From Dyadobacter soli (GTDB taxonomy: Bacteria > Bacteroidota > Bacteroidia > Cytophagales > Spirosomataceae): 64,000 nt of DNA. Location of the stretch: contig NZ_FNAN01000011.1 of assembly GCF_900101885.1 (NCBI RefSeq), positions 300,973 through 364,972 on the forward strand. The letters run 5' to 3'. The notes below the pieces were generated by a model. The model did not search any database, was not told the origin of the DNA, and saw only the letters and a list, made by a program, of their open reading frames with translations. Shown here piece after piece: positions 62,049 to 64,000 of this stretch. Made by a program: the position numbers and the translations under genes. How positions within the stretch are numbered: position 1 is the stretch's first letter; each line of letters opens with the position of its first letter.

Positions 62049-62672
62049 TTACAGTATTGCTACTTTCTGGGTTAGTTCGAAGCAGTCAGTTACATTCAGT
62101 TTTCGGTATATCCGCTTCTTGTATGTGCTGACTGTGTTGCTCTTTAACTTCAGCGTGTAGGCAATTTCTTTGGTAGTCTTTCCTTGAATCAGTTGCGACA
62201 TAACAAGTTGTTCACGATTGGAAAGCCATTGGAGGGATTCAGAATTTGCACCGTGGCGTGTTAAAATGTTGGGTACGAGCGCGGACTGTAATTCCATGCT
62301 GATGTATTTGCCTCCGGATAAAACAATCGAAATGGCCCGGGCAAGTTCCTTCAAGCTGGCTTGCTTTGAAATAAAACCGTCAACGCCGGCCCGTAAGAGG
62401 GGGAGCGCATATAACCGCTCGGAGAATAACGAGTAAAACAGGATCGGGAGGTCAGAGTCCAGAGTCCGGAGATCTCCGATCAGAGCCATTGCATTAGTTC
62501 CGCTGACATTGATTTCAGCTATTGCCAAATCAATATCCACATCACTGATAATGTGGCGGGCAATTTCCATGGATGCTGCTTGCAATACGTTGTATTCTTC
62601 GGAAAGATTTTCAAGAAAATATACCAAGCCTTCTCTTAGCATGGTTTGGTCGTTGATAATCAGTATGTTCAT
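62049..62672 (-). CDS. LuxR/NarL-type response regulator with an atypical receiver
   Basis: This 207-residue regulator has a receiver of about 1-120 and a LuxR-type HTH at about 145-207 (LSNREQLVMSQLIQGKTTKEIAYTLKLKSNTVSTYKKRIYRKL). The usual phospho-acceptor Asp is replaced by Glu53 (LAIAEINVSG), and the first acidic pair is N7-D8. The conserved Lys103 (FISKQAS) is kept. Glu in place of Asp often mimics phosphorylation, so this regulator may be constitutively active or lose kinase control. No partner kinase is adjacent. Confidence 0.88.
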   Translation of the reverse strand: MNILIINDQTMLREGLVYFLENLSEEYNVLQAASMEIARHIISDVDIDLAIAEINVSGTNAMALIGDLRTLDSDLPILFYSLFSERLYALPLLRAGVDGFISKQASLKELARAISIVLSGGKYISMELQSALVPNILTRHGANSESLQWLSNREQLVMSQLIQGKTTKEIAYTLKLKSNTVSTYKKRIYRKLNVTDCFELTQKVAIL

Positions 62673-62697
62673 GGTTTGGAGGATAGACTAGGAAAAA

Positions 62698-62724
62698 CAG
62701 GTGCCCTCACTGTAAGAGCACCTG
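62698..62724 (-). terminator. Terminator hairpin of the T9SS protein gene
   Basis: CAGGTGC (62698-62704) pairs with GCACCTG (62718-62724); on the minus strand it is followed by TTTTT. It lies just after the stop of the T9SS-type gene. Confidence 0.65.
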
Positions 62725-62731
62725 CTTGTCA

Positions 62732-64000
62732 TCATTTAATATGGACGAATTTGTGTGTGTGAACAGATCCGTCTGTGTGTGTGATGCGCAGGACGTACAC
62801 GCCCGAGTCGAGCTTGCTTACATCCACCTTACCTGCTTCAACCGGTCCGGAGCTGTACACCTGCAAACCTGCGAGGTTGTCGATCCGGATGGCTTTCACC
62901 TGTTTCCAGCTGGTCACTTTGAGGGTCAGCTCATTGCTCACAGGGTTAGGATAAATGCTGCTTTCCAGTTTGCTTTCAAAACGGACGCTTCTGATAGCGC
63001 TGAATGCAAAGCTGCTGTCGGCATCGACCATTTTCAGGCGGTAGACGCTAACGCCAACCTCCGGTTGGTGATCGACATAAGCGTAGGTTTTCCTCACCTT
63101 GCTTTCACCTTGCGCTTTCACGCTGCCGATGGCTTTCCACGCCTTACCATCCAGGCTGCGCTGAACCTCGAAACGATCCGAGTTGGTCTCTTCCGAAGTT
63201 ACCCAGTTGAGTTCTGCAACATTTTCACGCGCGGTGACAGTGAACGACACCAGGGTTACCGGAAGTGGGTTTTCCCAGCGGATCGTGTACGGTGCAGGCG
63301 GTGATTGTTCGCCGGCCTCATCCACATAAGCGTACTCGAAAGTGGTGCTGGTGTAGCCCGTACCCGTTAGCTTGATCGCCAGTGAATCCGGATTGTAGTT
63401 CGGGATCACCTGCCCTGGTGTTACGAGTATGCCGTTGTAGTACAGCTCTCCGTTGTTGGGCAGGGTGGTAATTACCACGGTGCGGTCCTTATCATCCCCA
63501 TTCAATGCGCCATCCTCAGGGTCGGTACCAGTCAGCTGGTCAGGCGTGGTTGTGCCCGCACCTGTGCTCACATGCGAGCCGTTAAGCGGAATGATTACAT
63601 CCACAGTCGGTTGGTCGATCAGGTAATTCTTTGGATCGGCCACCGGCGGCTGCTGCACACCGAAGTTGGCATTGGTCACATCGGTGGTAGTCACAGTAAT
63701 GTTTGGCAGAATACCATTCACAGTACCATCGCTACCGGCATTGGCGCCCAGGTGCTCACCGGTGTTATTCCAACCGGTAGGCAGGCTTGGTACCGTCGAG
63801 CCGGCCGCTGTCTGATGCAATACCACGCTGTAAGTGCCGGGTTCCACATTACCGAAGTCGTAAGAACCATCTGCATTCACAGGCACGGTTGCCACAGGGT
63901 TACCTGCATTGTCAACCAGCGTTACAAACAATCCACCAGGAATCGCAATGGCCGAAGTCGTATTGACAGTGTTATCCGTCAATGCATTGGCATCGTGGAA
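62732..64000 (-). CDS. T9SS type A sorting-domain protein, C-terminal part (5' end outside window)
   Basis: The frame runs off the right edge; 422 residues are visible. It begins with SdrD-like beta modules (GNPVATVPVNADGSYDFGNVEPGTYSVVL), then a DPEDG-rich repeat and a fibronectin-like region (LVSFTVTARENVAELNWVTSEETNSDRFEVQRS). The end is a classical type IX secretion sorting domain (YPNPVSNELTLKV, VYSSGPVEAG, SGVYVLRITHTDGSVHTHKFVHIK). The protein is exported and attached to the cell surface by the type IX system. It is presumably a large adhesin-like protein. Confidence 0.92.
   Translation of the reverse strand, partial: FHDANALTDNTVNTTSAIAIPGGLFVTLVDNAGNPVATVPVNADGSYDFGNVEPGTYSVVLHQTAAGSTVPSLPTGWNNTGEHLGANAGSDGTVNGILPNITVTTTDVTNANFGVQQPPVADPKNYLIDQPTVDVIIPLNGSHVSTGAGTTTPDQLTGTDPEDGALNGDDKDRTVVITTLPNNGELYYNGILVTPGQVIPNYNPDSLAIKLTGTGYTSTTFEYAYVDEAGEQSPPAPYTIRWENPLPVTLVSFTVTARENVAELNWVTSEETNSDRFEVQRSLDGKAWKAIGSVKAQGESKVRKTYAYVDHQPEVGVSVYRLKMVDADSSFAFSAIRSVRFESKLESSIYPNPVSNELTLKVTSWKQVKAIRIDNLAGLQVYSSGPVEAGKVDVSKLDSGVYVLRITHTDGSVHTHKFVHIK

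Noticed and set aside
1..64000. CRISPR array or rRNA genes
   Set aside because: No regularly spaced repeats and no rRNA-like sequence were seen.

Overview
The window looks like chromosomal DNA of a Bacteroidota bacterium, most likely a Dyadobacter-like member of the Cytophagales. The evidence is a type IX secretion (T9SS) sorting-domain protein at the right edge, LytTR/LytS signalling pairs, FtsX/MacB-type permeases, many AraC and HxlR regulators paired with short-chain dehydrogenases (SDRs), a Bacteroidota-type tyrosine recombinase, and promoters of the TAnnTTTG type. The genus is an inference from gene content. No tRNA, rRNA or CRISPR array was seen.

Layout. 1-10.5 kb: two related histidine kinase/LytTR regulator pairs, each beside an ATPase plus permease ABC exporter, with an FtsX-like permease and a serine hydrolase. 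10.6-24.9 kb: mixed housekeeping and stress genes (amidohydrolase, endonuclease/phosphatase protein with a barstar-like neighbour, DoxX, glyoxalase, cupin, two single-domain response regulators, a medium-chain reductase, a DHFR-like protein, exonuclease III, nucleoside hydrolase) with two broken genes, a TonB-receptor tail and a flavodoxin-like reductase. 25.4-37.2 kb: an accessory island that reads as AT-rich, opening with a tyrosine recombinase and carrying a tightly packed four-gene operon (28370-35122), then small orphan proteins. 37.4-60.9 kb: a dense paralogous array of SDRs, medium-chain reductases, NAD(P)-binding proteins and AraC/HxlR/Crp regulators. 60.9-64 kb: a second attachment-like site, a LuxR-type regulator with an atypical receiver, and a T9SS cargo protein running off the window.

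The most unusual content is the 28-35 kb operon: a PotD-like binding lipoprotein, a 997-residue protein joining an importer-type permease region to a periplasmic repeat domain and a C-terminal two-helix module, a single protein fusing a SAM methyltransferase to an ABC ATPase, and an alpha-oxoamine-synthase-like PLP enzyme whose motifs resemble CqsA/LqsA autoinducer synthases. Together they suggest a transport system coupled to synthesis or modification of a small amine or ketone.

Two non-coding patterns also stand out. Sites at 26910-27123 and 61126-61337 share one architecture: paired palindromic heptamers with 12-bp period, about 126 bp left and 67 bp right of a tRNA-3'-end-like core with a hairpin. 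Three SDR promoters share a direct repeat GGCTACAA-N13-GGCTACAA at exactly the same distance from the -7 element, and an alcohol dehydrogenase promoter has the same geometry with another repeat. Several genes between 39 and 61 kb carry one-base indels at short homopolymers, so recent decay or residual assembly errors must be considered.
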